Positions 47,501-60,212 of a DNA stretch of 64,000 nucleotides are shown here, piece by piece (within the stretch, counting starts at the first letter, position 1; every line of letters starts with the position of its first letter). The DNA comes from Pestalotiopsis fici W106-1. Lineage: Eukaryota > Ascomycota > Sordariomycetes > Amphisphaeriales > Sporocadaceae. A program made the translations under genes and the position numbers. The stretch spans positions 667,606-731,605 of the forward strand of contig NW_006917096.1 of NCBI RefSeq assembly GCF_000516985.1, read 5' to 3'. Below the pieces are notes generated by a model. The model saw only the letters and a list, made by a program, of their open reading frames with translations, was not told the DNA's origin and searched no databases.

Positions 47501-49380
47501 GATTTTTGTAAATGCGTAGGCTTTATATTTTATTATAGTTGGTTTTTTAATTTTTACCTTTTAAAATAAATAAATAAAATATTTAAAAGCTGCCGGGCCT
47601 AAATATTTTATTTTATAATGCTATTATATAGCTTTTTTAATTAATAATAGCCTTTTTATTTATATTATATATTTTTTCCGGTAAATAGTAAATAACGCTA
47701 AAGGTAATTTATAAAATTTATATTCGAGGACGTATTATTTATATTAGTTTTAGAGTATATTAATTAAAAATCTATTTTTTTTGCGTAATATTATAGGGTC
47801 GTTTTTATTATCCTAATAATATCCTTGTTTTTGTAATTAACGGAATAATATTAATATAATTAGCAACCTAGGATAATAGGCTATATTGTTTAATAATAAT
47901 ATTTTAGATCCGAGTTGTATAATTATTATGCTATACCCGTAAATAGGTAATTTCCGGTCGCCTAATTAGATAAAATCGTAATTAAAAATTTGCCTATAAT
48001 TAATAAGCCTTTTTTTTATATTTATAATTAAAATCGTTATTGCTAGATTTAAAATAATTAAATAGCGTAAAAGGTAATTTTTTATAAATATTGCAAAATT
48101 GCTTTATACGTTTATTACTAATCGTCCGTCCTATTAATTTATATTAATCGGAAACGATTTTTTTTAATTATTTATAATATATTAATTCGGCTAATTTTAA
48201 TCCTTTTTATATTACGAATTTATTTTTATAAGTTAAGGTTTTTTTTAAAGGTTTTATTTATTCGTGCTTGCATTTTATTTCTAAGGACGAAACCTAAATA
48301 GGCTTTTTTTAGGAATACGTAAAAATATAAATTAAAAGCGTAAGGAAAATAGCAAATAAAGTATTTAATATCCTTTTATTTTTTATTATAGGTAATTCGT
48401 TTACCCTTTTTTTTATATAAATTAGCCGCATTTAATCGGGGAGGCATTTAATTTTTAATAAAGTAAGCGTTTTTATTTTATTTATTTTAGGGCTATTTTT
48501 TAGCTTTATTAGCGTAAATTGCGAAAGCGCTTTTCCTAATTTTTAGCCTAATCGGCTATTAAATATTTAAGCCTTTACGGAAATCGTTATTTATTACCTA
48601 ATATTTTAAATTCCTATTTAAAATATTTTATTTTTTATAAATTTAATAAAAAACGGCTTATTATAATATAATTAAAATAATTATATTTAGGAAATTTATA
48701 GCCTAAGCCGAATTATTTTATATTTTAATTATTTGCTTTACCTAGGCTTTCGCTATAATTATTTTTTATTTATTAACCTAATTAATAGCTTTTTTTAATA
48801 TTTTCGGAGGCTTAAAAGCTTTTAAATATTATTTTTTTGCTTTTTTTTTATTATTTATAGCTAATTTGCTATAATAAGCCTTTAAATTCTTGTATTATTT
48901 ATGCAAAAGCTCGTTAATTAAATAGCACGTAAAAAAAAAATCTAAAAAAATTATAATAATTATTTATTTTGTAATCTTTTTAATTGCCGTATATTATTTA
49001 GCGTATATAGTTTTTTTTATTTTATAATAATTATAATCGAGGTTAAACGATTTTTAACCTTTTTTAATAAAATCCGTTATTATTTATTCCCTGTTTTTTT
49101 TATTTTAAATACTCGGATCGTCGCTTTCGTTTATAGCTTTAAAAATCGCTACCGCGGTTTTTATATATTTAATCTTTTTAATATCCGGTTCGATTAGGGT
49201 TTTAATTAAAATCGTTTTATTTTTAAAGTAATTAATTAATCCGGCAATTTATGCCTAGATCTAAAACGTATATTCCTAATTATTCTAATCGGAGGTTATT
49301 TTTAATAATACCGTTAGGCCGATTCCGGCTTTTTTCGTAATTATTATTTTTATAGCTTCGGCGGAGGTACTAAAACTTTT
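44600..49380 (-). pseudogene. Copia-3 gag-pol remnant
   Basis: Extreme RIP leaves few readable blocks. The decayed reverse-transcriptase box lies near 45640, and an integrase-like stretch ending NAFRSFLGII lies near 47280-47400. The protein is dead; domain limits cannot be fixed by eye. Confidence 0.6.
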
Positions 49381-49383
49381 AAT

Positions 49384-49616
49384 TATTAATTAAAATAGTG
49401 CTTTTTTATTAAAATTTAAACTAATTTAATATAAATATCTATTATATAATATATTAATTTATATTTTACGCCTTTTAGTTTTAATAAAATATACGCTTAT
49501 TTAGGTGGCCCCGGCTAATCCCCGGGAGGTCCCGTATATCTATTTAAACACTATAAGGTTGACCCGTATGCTTAAGCACACCCCAATATATGGGAACCAT
49601 AATCCACCATCTGACA
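49384..49616 (-). repeat. Copia-3 5' LTR
   Basis: 233 bp. The right half is nearly undamaged (CCACCATCTGACA at the end) and the left half is RIP-mutated. Confidence 0.86.
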
Positions 49617-49621
49617 CTTAG

Positions 49622-52600
49622 GTTTATACCGCAATTATCGCTATATATATTATAATAAAAACCTTATTATATTAACCGGATTAAGCGCGCTTTTTGCGTC
49701 CTTTAAATATTCGTAAAAAATAACGTATAAAATAATTAAAATACGATTATTTTCGATTAGCTATATTACGTAATTATTATTTTTTTAGTAATTAAAAAAT
49801 AAAGCTTTTGCCCCGTTTAAATATAGCTTTTTATTATGTATTTTTTTATTCCGATCGATATACGCTATATAGCGGCTGCTAAAAATTAATAATTTTGAAT
49901 TATTAGGCTGGTATAAGCGCGTTTTTTTTTTTTGCAGGTTTTATTTTATTTTAATATGCTTTATAAAGGGTAAAATCTTTAATTATAAATTAGCTTATGC
50001 GATTAATTATATAATATATTATTAAAAAAACGTGGTTTTAAAAATAGGTAGGAATTTTTATTTAGATAATTATAGCTTTTGCTTTATTTTAAAGGAATTT
50101 AATCCCTTTTTCGGCAATACCGTTTTAATATTAATTATATATAAACGATAAAATTATTTTAATTTTTTTAATATCGTATTTTTTTATAAATTCTTTAAGC
50201 GCGAATTTTTTTTTTTATTAATTTTAATAGTTTTTAATTTAATCCGCGATCCGTTTATATTTAAAATTTATGCTTATAAGCGCGCTAAGGTTTTATTAAT
50301 ATAAGTAAATAATATAAATTATATTTTATTTTTAATTTAATAAAATATAAACGTTTTTTTTTTATTTTTATTATTTATAATTAGGCTAAAATAACTTTTA
50401 TTTTTAATAATTACCGGCTTAATCGATTTAAAATTATATTAAATAATTTTATTTACCGCGTTAGCTTTTTTTTGCGGTTGCTAAAAAAGGCGTTTTTAAC
50501 GCTTTCGCCTAATTATACGCTAAGTAGGGTAATTGTATTACCTGTTTGGCTTTAAAACCGATTTTAATCGTCCGTTAAATAATTTATCGCAGCTTTTCGG
50601 CGTTTAAATAATATAAACGGTAATATTAAAAAATAAGCTATTAAATTAAGCGTTTTATTAGCTTAATATTATTAAATGCATTATTAATTTTAAATATTGC
50701 TTTAATTAATTTTTTAATTTTATTATCGCCGATTTTAAGCGCTTTATACCGTTAAAAATTTTATTATAAATTAATTAGCGTTGCTATTAAACGTATTTAA
50801 GGTTTTAGTTTTCCGAACCGCTATAGGTAAAAGCTACGCTTAGGAATATTAAAGGAAGTTATTATTTTACCGTTTTTATTTATTAAGCTATTTTTATAAA
50901 TAAAACCTTCCGTTAAATATTAGCGTTCGCTTAATATAATTTTTATAAAGAAGTTTTTAATATAAAAAGTTTTTAATATGCTTACGATTATTTTTTCTCC
51001 CTTTGCCTTTATTAGGAATTTTTTATTAAATCCGATTTATTAGGTATAAATTAGTTTTTTATTTATATTAACCCTAAATTTTTTCCGCGTAAAATTTATT
51101 ACGGTGCCTTTTTTAAAGTTATTTGCGTTAGGGGTAATATTAATATTTAATTTAGTATTAAATAATAACGGGCGTTTAATGCTTTTTATATAATATATTA
51201 AATTTACGTAAATATTAAAATCGAAAAGGGAAATTAAAAAGCTAAATAAAAGGTTATAAATTACGCTTATATTATTATTAAAAATAATAGGTAATATTAT
51301 AATATTTTTAACGTTATTATTAAGCGGCTAAAGGGAATTATTATTTTTTAATTGTGAGTTTTTATTAATTAAAAATTAGTCGTATTTTTATTATATTTGC
51401 ATTTAGATTTGTATATTATTTCGCTTTACGATAACGGCTATATTATAGCCGGATTTTTTATCGTAATCCTTTAATCCCGGGATTAGTTTATTATTATTTT
51501 ATAATTTTTTTAACGTTATATTATTCGCGTTATTATTTTTTCGTTTTTTTTTTAGCTTAGGATAATCTTTAGCGATATGCCTATATTCGTTATAATTATA
51601 ATAAAAAGGGCCTTTCTCCTTATTAAATTTAGGCTTATGCTTCTTTTTATTATCTTTGCCGTTACCCTTACCGTTATTATTATTATTATTATTAGTATTA
51701 TGGGAGTTAGTATTTTTATTACTATTGCTGTTGTTATTATTATTACGGCGCCTTTTTTTGCTTCCGATTTTGCTTTTATGCTTATCGATAAAATTCGAAT
51801 TAAGCTTTATTATAATTATTTCCGTATATAAAAAAATAGCGTTAATACCCTTTATTTATATATAGGCATTTTTTTTATAATTACCGATAAATATCGTAAT
51901 TTGCTATTGCTAATTTATTTTTATTTTAGTATTTTTATATTATTTAATTAAACGCGTAAAGCTAATAATATAAAGCATAGGATTTTTCTTATTATATATA
52001 AATTTATTAAGCTTTTATTATAACGCCTTTTAATAGGCCTTATTTATATTAGTATAAATGCGGTTAAATATTTTAAATATTTTTGTTTTTTTTTTCGAGG
52101 CCTTTAATAAGGTTAATAATATTACGCTTATTAGTCTTTTAAATATATCTAATAATGTGTAGCTCGTTTATTATAATAAGCTTTAAAAACCCGTTATTTA
52201 CAAAACCGATTAATTTAAAAGCAATTATAAATATATTTTTTTACGTAGCCTAATTATTTAGGCCCTTTAAATGGTATTTTTTATTAAAAAAAAAATCGAA
52301 ATGCTTTTAATTTAATATATAGCTAGCAATTATGCTTATAATAGGCGTTATTATAATTAATTAACGCGACGTAGTTTTATATGCGCTTTTTTTATTTAAG
52401 TTATTTTTAAAAAAGGAAAAGGACGACGATAGGTTATTTTTTATTAGCATTTTGCCCTTAGCGCAAGCTTTATTACGGAGCGTTTTTTAGCGACGGCGTT
52501 TATTTTTTAATTTATTTAATAAATTATTATGCTAATTAAAAATGGATTAATTGCGTTCCTTCCGCGATTTTTTTACGGATTTAAATCGCCGGATTAGGAG

Positions 52601-53172
52601 CTTATTACCTAAGGTATTTAGGAGCTTAATAATACGGATAAATTTATTTTTACCGTTACGTTAACGGCTATTTTTTTTTTATTATTTAAATAAGACGATT
52701 TAAAATTATTATTATTTATTGCGCTTTACGTTTTTTACTTATTTTTCTAAGCTTTTGCTTATTTTTATTTTGCTTATTAATAGCTTTTTTTTTTAGCTTA
52801 AGCTCGTTGCGTCGGTATATAGCTTTAAAGTTTTTATAATTAATTTTTATATTTTTTAGGTTAGCCGTTTATATAACGATAATATCGTTTTTTATTTTAT
52901 TAAATACTAATATAACGCGGAGGAGCTTTTTTAAATCGCTTTTAATTGCCTTTAAAAAGTTAATATTTATAATATTTTTATCGGGCTGCTTAATATTAGC
53001 CTCGTTATTAGGTTTAGCGGTAATAAGCTTTACGGGAGTATTATTATTAATTAGGTTTTATTTTTATACCGGATTTTAATTTATTATAGGATTTGCTATT
53101 ATATTATTTATTTTAATACCTATTAGGTGCTAAAGGTACGAAGGACTTTTTAACGTCGGAATATTGCTATTA
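49622..53172 (-). pseudogene. Copia-2 gag-pol remnant, 5' part
   Basis: On the minus strand a gag zinc knuckle is readable at about 51550-51615. It reads FYYNYNEYRHIAKDYPK, where CxxCxxxGHxxxxC has become Tyr at each Cys through RIP. Upstream (to about 53 kb) is decayed gag; downstream is protease-integrase with no clear motif left. Plus-strand frames at 51577-51865 are low-complexity shadows. Confidence 0.7.
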
Positions 53173-53410
53173 TATAAATAATTTTACAAAATTTACGAAA
53201 TTATAAAATTATATAAACGATAGCAAAAAGGGAATTAATTAAAAAATACGATATAATAACTATTTATAAGCCTAAAAATTGCCAATTTCCCGTTTATATA
53301 GCCACCTACGGTAATAAAGCCGTAGGCACCCGGCTGTAGCCGTTTCTGGACTCTTCCACGATCCTTTATTGACTATAGGCACCAGCAGGCCCCAGCGCCC
53401 TCCGCCAACA
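53173..53410 (-). repeat. Copia-2 5' LTR
   Basis: 238 bp. RIP stops about 110 bp before the outer end: GCCACCTACGGTAATAAAGC onward is undamaged. Target duplication TATGT follows. Confidence 0.87.
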
Positions 53411-53415
53411 TATGT

Positions 53416-54218
53416 AAGGATTATCACCTTGAGCGACATAAAGTAGACGTAGGGCTGCGTAGGTACGTACATAATGGAGATTGCAGCAGATCCCGGAGCA
53501 ATCACCGAACAGGCGACCAGTAAGCGCCCCATTTGTATAAGTATAATAGGCCAAGGCTGCTTACAAAGGCCGGGGAAATAAGCTTTGGGCACGTTTTCTT
53601 TAAAAGTCTTAGCTTTGAACGGACAGGGGGTCGAGCGGGGGCTTCAGGGCCGCACCGGGGGATTTGTTTGTTCCAGACGCACACCGAAGAATTCGAGTTC
53701 CCTTGCACCGAGACCCCCTGTAGCATCTAGCGTCATGACTTTGTAGGGGGGAATAAATGTCAGCAATTCAAAACTCGCTAGAATATTGCCGTTTAGTTTG
53801 ACCAACGATATCATGGCTTTTGAATATGCCTTGGACATATAGAGATAGACATCACGATTTATGCAGGGTTTGCAAAAATTCAACAAACACCAGATGCAAG
53901 CCAAGCCAGATTTAAGGTTGAATAAACGGCCGCGGAAGTGGCCCGTTCCGCTCGCCGTTAGATACCTCCGCCGCTACCTCCGCCATCTTACCCCGGTACA
54001 TATATACGTTTGTACTCGCTGCCACCCCTGGCTGCATGTGCCTTACGCGCGTGAGTTGAGGAGAATCCATGTCATTCGTTCCATGCTCCTTGTAAAGTTA
54101 TTTACCCAATAGTTTCCCCCGTCTGTGCTGAAAAAAAACTAGAGGTGCTAGAATCGAAGACGACTTCTTTCCTCAACTGTATGACTTTGACACTACTCCA
54201 CAACCATGACTCCCGTCT
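53416..54218. other. Intergenic, no gene seen
   Basis: Normal-composition DNA right of the TE island, with short overlapping frames but no recognisable protein. Confidence 0.5.
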
Positions 54219-54300
54219 GAGTCATCTTCTCTCTTTTCTTTCTCTACCCTTTCTCTCTTCCCACCTTCTTTGTCTCTCTCTATCCCCTTGTAAGAGCAAC
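54219..54300 (+). promoter_or_regulatory. Pyrimidine-rich tract upstream of the HPP gene
   Basis: About 80 bp of CT-rich sequence ends 40 bp before the start codon. CT-rich tracts just before the start are typical of active filamentous-fungal promoters. Confidence 0.55.
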
Positions 54301-54342
54301 ATTGAAAGAACGAAAGGGAAAATCTACCACCACCAAATCGCC

Positions 54343-55118
54343 ATGTCCGCCAACGACAAGCCCATCCGGCGTTCGCTAGATTCGCGTCTGCCGCCCTGGA
54401 TTGCGCGTTGGATTGGCATCCGCACTCAGCCACCAAAACCAAAATCAACCTATGTTCCCTACCTGTGGGCATTTATTGGCGCATTCTGCGGTCTGTCTCT
54501 TCTGCAGGCCGTCTTCGGCCATGCACCCTACTTCATTGAGAGGGGAGTACCGCCCATCATCGCATCCTATGTTAGTATCCAGAGTCTAGGCCGTCTGCCT
54601 GACTGGACCCTAAAAGTCCCTCCCAATGTTCATAGGGGCGTGGCTGATTTGTCCGGTGCTAACAGGGTGCTACTGCCGTGCTCTGCTATGCTCTGCCCGA
54701 GGCCCCATTGGCCCAGCCGCGCGCAGTTTTGGGCGGCCACTTCTTCAGCGCGTTGACCGGCATCATCATCGCCCGGATTTTCCAGCTCAACAACCTCAAA
54801 GACGACGAGAGCCCTCGGCGCCTCGCTTGGCTAGCTGCCACCCTGGCCTCCTCCATCGCAATAGTTGTCATGCAAGCAACCAAGACAGTCCATCCGCCCG
54901 CGGGAGCGACAGCACTCTTGCCCATTGTTACTCCGGCTGTCAACAGACTGAACTGGTACCTTTTGCCTGTGGTTCTACTGTCATCTGTCCTGATGATTGT
55001 TGTCGCCTTGATCACCAACAACATCCAGCAGAGGTATCCCGTTTTCTGGTGGGCTCCAAAGCCGCCACCGAAGGCTCCTGCTACGTTGCCGGTCGCGAGT
55101 GAGAATGGAACGAAATAG
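54343..55118 (+). CDS. HPP-family integral membrane protein
   Basis: Exons 54343-54570 and 54666-55118, with a 95-nt intron (GTTAGT donor, GCTAACAG branch/acceptor), encode 226 residues. The HPP family motif TVHPPAGATALLP is intact. Other conserved blocks are YVPYLWAFIGAFCGLSLLQA, APLAQPRAVLGGHFFSALTG and SSIAIVVMQATKT. Four to five membrane helices are likely, with a soluble N-terminus and a Pro-rich C-terminal tail. Plant and cyanobacterial relatives are implicated in nitrite transport; the fungal role is not established. The exon junction falls at ASY|GATAVLCY and restores the family sequence. Confidence 0.9.
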
Positions 55119-56711
55119 AAGACAATTTATGTGGAACACTTCACATCTCATCAAAAGAAGGGTTATAGTCACGTTGAAGATTGTCAGAGTCGCTTTTTTT
55201 CCTTGGGACGGCAGAGTCCGAGACAATTGAAAATCTGTAAGCACTTGGGAAGTCTCAGCTGCGTTGCTTATTCAAGTCTGTCAACCAGCTATCACCTGAA
55301 GTCACAACAACGTTTGTGTGGACACTAGGTTCACACAACTAGACAAACTAACATATGCTTCGGGCATTAATCAAGAGGGCATGCTTTTACTGGGTGAGAT
55401 CTGCTGCGAATTTGATAAAAGTGATCCTTCTCTCAAATATAATATTTTATTCTCTGCAAGTAATAAGAGCCCATATCTTGTAATAGACTTAATCAATTCA
55501 AATTTGGCTGTTTTTTGTAATTCTTACATTTGCGGGGACTTGTCTGCTTTTCGAGGACACAATTATTCCAGCAGATATTTTAGTACGATCGTATCGCTCA
55601 GCTAACCCCCCTGTCGAAATACTATGTAGACCAGGGCAATCCTACAAAGATGCATATCGATCTATTAAACTCATGCATCACATAAGGTACTGAGGGTTAC
55701 ATTTATAGATCTGCACGTGAATGATTCAACTTGCGAAGGGTGTTGATACTCAAATGGCAAATCCCTACAAAATAAAAGGATCCTCACAGACTAAGAATCT
55801 GGTTAGGCAACCCAAAGTGAAACGTATCTAATTAAGCCTAAAATGATAAGAATCGTTTTATTAAATATGCAATTTGAAAGTCTCCAATTGTGGCAAGCCT
55901 CTCATTATCGCTGATTAACCAAAACGTAATTCGCCATTGTAGATTCCCAAAGGTTGCCACAGGATAGCTTCTCCTGCTAGAAACCAATCAATCTTTCGCA
56001 TTCAGTTTCTGATTCGTATTGTCATAAAGAGAGGCAAACCGGTTGGATCTATTTCACAAGCCTGCAAAACCTAACCTAAAGATTTTGTTGAATGATACGA
56101 GATGACGTGGCTGTCGTATCCGGTATTTCTAGTTATTATAGCATTATTGATATAAATGAAGCACGCCCAAGTTTACAGAACTACCGCTTTTGTAAAGCGG
56201 CTCAATGGCTGGCTAGACGCGACACCAGCCCTTACATAACATCATCAAGCTGATTGTCAATAGCCATCAACGGACTTATATCAGGCTGCGTTTATGCAAA
56301 ATTCCATTGATTGGCGCGACGCCTTTCATGTAATGCCATCCGTAGCCCCTACCTGGTTGTCCTCAGCCTACATTGTAATCAAAGACGGGACTGATTATCA
56401 AGATACATGTCGCCCTGGGAACAGACAATCATTCGGAAAGAGATATCGGTACTGGTTAGAGTCACTAAACTTTAGCAAGCAGTAGAAGAATAGTGACAGT
56501 ATTCAAATTATTTTCTCCATAATGGCTGGGCAACAGGAACACTGCGTAATCAAATTGGGAGGGCACTAAGTTCAAACACTTGCGATTTGCGATAATGGTT
56601 TACAATACACTCTATTCCCAAGAGTCTCCCGCCTTGCTTGATATTTGATAAGCCCATTATAATTAAATACGAAACTCCTGGATTTTTTTTCCGAAAGAGA
56701 AAAAAAAAGAA
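55119..56711. other. Intergenic, no gene seen
   Basis: Contains the 3' end of the HPP transcript and AT-moderate DNA. Frames at 55318-55605 and 56294-56485 show no family features. Confidence 0.5.
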
Positions 56712-56805
56712 CTCCGGTGCAGGGGTTTGAACCCTGGCCCTTGCGGTCTTCTGTACCGTGAAGGTTATGAAAACGCAAAATCCTAAACCACTAGACGACA
56801 CCGGA
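56712..56805 (-). tRNA. tRNA-Glu (anticodon TTC) with 21-nt intron
   Basis: The acceptor stem TCCGGTG (56805-56799) pairs with CACCGGA (56719-56713), with discriminator G at 56712. The D arm reads GTCTAGTGGTTTAGGAT. The anticodon stem TTGCG pairs with CGCAA, and the loop carries TTC at 56771-56769. A 21-nt intron (56767-56747) sits one base 3' of the anticodon, the canonical place. The T arm is CAGGG-TTCAAAC-CCCTG. All stems pair perfectly by eye. The internal B-box GGTTCAAAC is present for RNA polymerase III. Confidence 0.9.
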
Positions 56806-57395
56806 TGCGATTTGTTGTTGGAAGATGGTGGCTTGTTTGGCATTGTGAAGGTGGTTGGTTCATTGGCATCGCCGTTTGTAGACCGGCGTTTGTCATGGAC
56901 AATGCGGCACCGGCATTCGCGGTTTGCAAACAAGATTCGATTTCATGGGTGGGTGTATCATGCGTAATTATATAATGCCCAACGGCTATTTCTTTATGCA
57001 TGTGTAATCGATTACCTAATTCCTTCTCTGGTTGTCAATGGCTAAAATACGTAAATCCTTCGATCCAAGAGGGAACACGTCTGTATTTGACCGAGTCTCA
57101 TCACATTCGCATATCCGTGGTCTTCACAGCACACATAACAAGATGTGGATAAGCTAGGTCCTGTCCTCTTCTGTCGTCACGGGAACATGCAGAACCTTCC
57201 ATACACGGCTCTTTTCAACCGAAGAGTCATGGTTCGATGACACGTGAACAATCACATTGGAATAGTTTAGCATGTCGTCATCAAGCATAGTACTGTCAAG
57301 ACCTAAATAATATCGAGGTGCAACCAAAACGGCGCACATAACATATGTACCCAATATCTAACCTAAACGCCTGCCCATGTCACCATTGTGTGCAC
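56806..57395. other. Intergenic, no gene seen
   Basis: Between tRNA-Glu and the Tag1-like gene; probably includes that gene's 3' UTR. Confidence 0.5.
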
Positions 57396-60212
57396 TCAAA
57401 GCTGCACACTGGCACCAATGCCTTGACCTCGATACCAGAACTCCTCCTTCCAATTGCCCAATCTGATATCAACTATGGCGTGAGCATCAAGCTTTAGCCT
57501 GCCTCCGAGCGCCTTCCTGACCGCATCGTATCCGACGGATCCAACCGACCACTCCACTGGTAGCCTTGGGGTCGTCGATTTGCCCGGTGGTGCCTGGAAA
57601 GGAAGCTCATGTATAATCTTTCCAATTGTTTCCGTATGGTTATATAACGCGGTTGCATTAACAAAGTCAATATAAACAGTATTGTAGTGTAGTGGTGAAA
57701 CGAGTGTAAATGTCGCTGTTGATGATAAAAAGTGGAATGTCGCATCTCTGATAAAGTGAGACCTTTCGTCAGGTGTGTCGCCTGGGAGATCGAGCTTGGG
57801 CGTGGGAACAGTAACGTTAAACCTGGAGAGTATTTCGGAAAGAATGTCTTGACCTGGGATGCTTTTCCGGTGTGGCTTAACAGTAATGGTCGTGTTGTAT
57901 CCAGAAAGATATTGAGAGACAAGCTCCCGTCCAACATGTCGACCATGACTGCCACTTGCGCTAGGTTCCCACTTGGCAGTGACCAATATTTCAGAGTTCA
58001 CTCCCTTAACCACATCGACATGCTCGACAGTCGCACGACCAAGGACAGTATTATTACTCATGACGTGGACATCAAAATATGGGACGCTTGCGGTATATGG
58101 GGTAGGATTGGTGATATTAACCAATGCCTGGAGTGTGATGGAAGTTGCCGATGTATCGAGTATCTTCAGAGACCTAACTTTGGGCACGAGCTGTGCCAGC
58201 GAGTCCTTGCCGCCAGACAAGGCTAGGGTCCAGTCAGCATGAATTCCATGTCGAAGCATAAATGACAGGGGAAAAACTGCAACAGCCTGTCCTAAAAGAT
58301 TGGCTGTTGGAGAAGGGGACTGACAGTATCGGGACGACTAGTACGGACGTTTTACTGGAATTTTGCCCTCCGCCGGAACATCCTTGATAATCAATTGGCC
58401 CAGAGCTGTCACCACTTTGACATCGACAGCAGCTTTAATGTCCAGTTGTATAGGTTTTCCGCCAAACATGAGCGTTTGAACAACTTCGCTGAACACGTCC
58501 GCATCAGTGACATTGAGAGGTGCGTCGTTGATGCGTGACTGGATCTTCAGTGTTGCTTCCTCGCCGCTCTTTCCGTCAACTTTGGTGGAATTTGCGTGTT
58601 GCCATTTCTTGAGGTTCAGCTCTCCAAGTTTCTTCGACTTGTAAAACACGTCAGCAGCTGCCCTCACTCGGGTAACATTGACACCAAAGTTCATTTCTGC
58701 CGGAAGACCAGCAGTGACAAGAACGTTGCCGGAGACCTTGGGATTCGCATTGGGGTCTCCCTCATCTGCCCATGGGTCCGGTAGCGTGAAATGCACATCA
58801 GTGAGAGAAAAGTTTCGCAATAAACCGTCAAGTGATCTTCCCGGGAATGGAACTGGAAGTGTTACACTTGACAGTATGTCGGCAATCCAGGGCGGTGTGC
58901 TGCCATCGGGTTGGCTGCTGCCGCGGACAAATAAGGTTGCGGGCTCGCCATGCATGTACTGCTTGAGCAGCAGATCCAGGGGTGAAGAATTTGTGTTTGG
59001 ACACACATGCGTGAGTGACTCTGGCAGCTCGCGAATCAAGCCATGCACCTCGACTTCCACATCAGCACGGGGTTTGACGAATACTTCACTTGTCACAGCA
59101 TCGGCAACGATAATGTACTGATCGTCGTCGCAGCCGGGCACGAGAATGTCAAACGCGAGCTCGGGGACATCTAGCTCGACAGGGTACTCATTGTAGGCGC
59201 TGAGAGCTACCTCTGCAACCATCGATATCTTGTCACCGGGCGAGGGAACATCCTTTACATTGAGTCGGGTGATATTGTATGCGGGCATCGCAGGAATCTT
59301 GTTGGCTACGCAATCTATTAGTCAATGTTTCAGAATGTGAAAAGTTAGTGCAAAAAGTATAAAATCATATTTGATCTAGAAGAAAGCTTTCTCTCCAAGG
59401 TAAAGAGATGCGAAAGAGCGGTAGAGAGATTGACCTTCAAAAACCATGGATTCGACAATGTTGTGAGTTCCAAGGGGTATGATTCCGGACTTTAGTGTGA
59501 GATCGGTCGCACCCTTGAGGCGTAGTCTGTCTAGGCGGCCCTCGAGCCACTCGTTGGCGATGGAGCGGATTCCCTCTACATCACCAGGAGATATCTCGGT
59601 AACGAAGTCGAGATCAGTGGTGTATCCTTCGCGCAGGTTGATAGTCAAGGGCGGTACAACTGCAGTCCCCAACAGAGCATCGTTATACTCGGGCAATGAC
59701 ACTGCCACTTTGGTCTCCTCAGTCCCTATCGAATTGGCAATCCATGTAGTAGCCATGCCGATCCTCCTCACATGGTCGTTCTGCACACGAGAGCCATCAA
59801 GTCTGAATTTGGCCTGTATTCTTGCCTTAACGCCGTCGGTGGTGATGGAATCAAGAGACAGATTTGTAGGTTCCAGAACTGCTGCCTGTTGTGCGTACTC
59901 CTGCACAGCGTCTGGTACAATGAAAGCAAGTGCAATGATTGCCACCACTATAAGGCCGAGGATGCCCATGGCAATGGCGGATGGCCATCTCCGCGACTTC
60001 TGTTCGTTCGGTGGATGTGTCGATGGTGTTTGGCTGTGACGCGACCTGATAGACCCAGCAGTATTGGGGTCATCATGCTCTCCATCATATCTCGGTGTCT
60101 CAGCAGTGCTGGAGAGAAGCGGCGTTGTCTCTCCAGAATGGCGCTCTGCGCCCTTGTTCTTTGATGACGATGACGCCTCCGCCAGCAGCGGCGATCGTTC
60201 GTCGTCGGACAT
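57396..60212 (-). CDS. Tag1-like vacuolar membrane protein (DUF3712)
   Basis: Three exons (60212-59435, 59305-58349, 58222-57396) join in frame to give 853 residues. The N-terminus holds dileucine motifs ERSPLL and TPLL, which in this setting suggest vacuolar sorting. One membrane helix (about 78-100, IAMGILGLIVVAIIALAF) is followed by a long lumenal region of repeated beta-rich DUF3712 units with many N-glycosylation sites. The layout matches yeast Tag1, a vacuolar protein that helps end autophagy; fungal copies are often called pre-rRNA processing protein without basis. Intron 1 (129 nt, GTCAAT donor) joins FEG to NKIPAMPAYN. Intron 2 (126 nt) needs a weak GTCCGT donor, so that junction is less sure. 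The gene is divergent from TRAPPC13. Confidence 0.82.

Larger units (their letters stand above)
44358..49616 (-). mobile_element. Ty1/Copia retrotransposon (Copia-3) nested in Copia-2
   Basis: LTRs of 233 bp (44358-44590 and 49384-49616) flank 4.8 kb of RIP-mutated DNA. The target duplication CTTAG is exact (44353-44357 and 49617-49621). Minus-strand pol shows FFYINNIIIVYR near 45640, a decayed YVDD box. Both LTRs share the undamaged core GGTGGCCCCGGCTAATCCCC with the solo LTR at 12717-12949. Total length 5259 bp. Confidence 0.87.
41943..53410 (-). mobile_element. Ty1/Copia retrotransposon (Copia-2), RIP-mutated, split by Copia-3
   Basis: Identical-length LTRs of 238 bp (41943-42180 and 53173-53410) share GATAGCA(G/A)AAAGGGAATTA and end CCGC(C/T)AA(C/T)A. 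Target duplication is TATAT on the left (41938-41942) and TATGT on the right (53411-53415); the one difference is a RIP-type change. Without the nested element it would be about 6.2 kb. Gag to RNase H lies on the minus strand. RIP is dense inside and fades in the outer halves of both LTRs. Confidence 0.88.

Noticed and set aside
51577..51865. Overlapping hydrophobic plus-strand frames
   Set aside because: They are Leu/Ile low-complexity shadows of AT-rich, RIP-mutated gag on the other strand.
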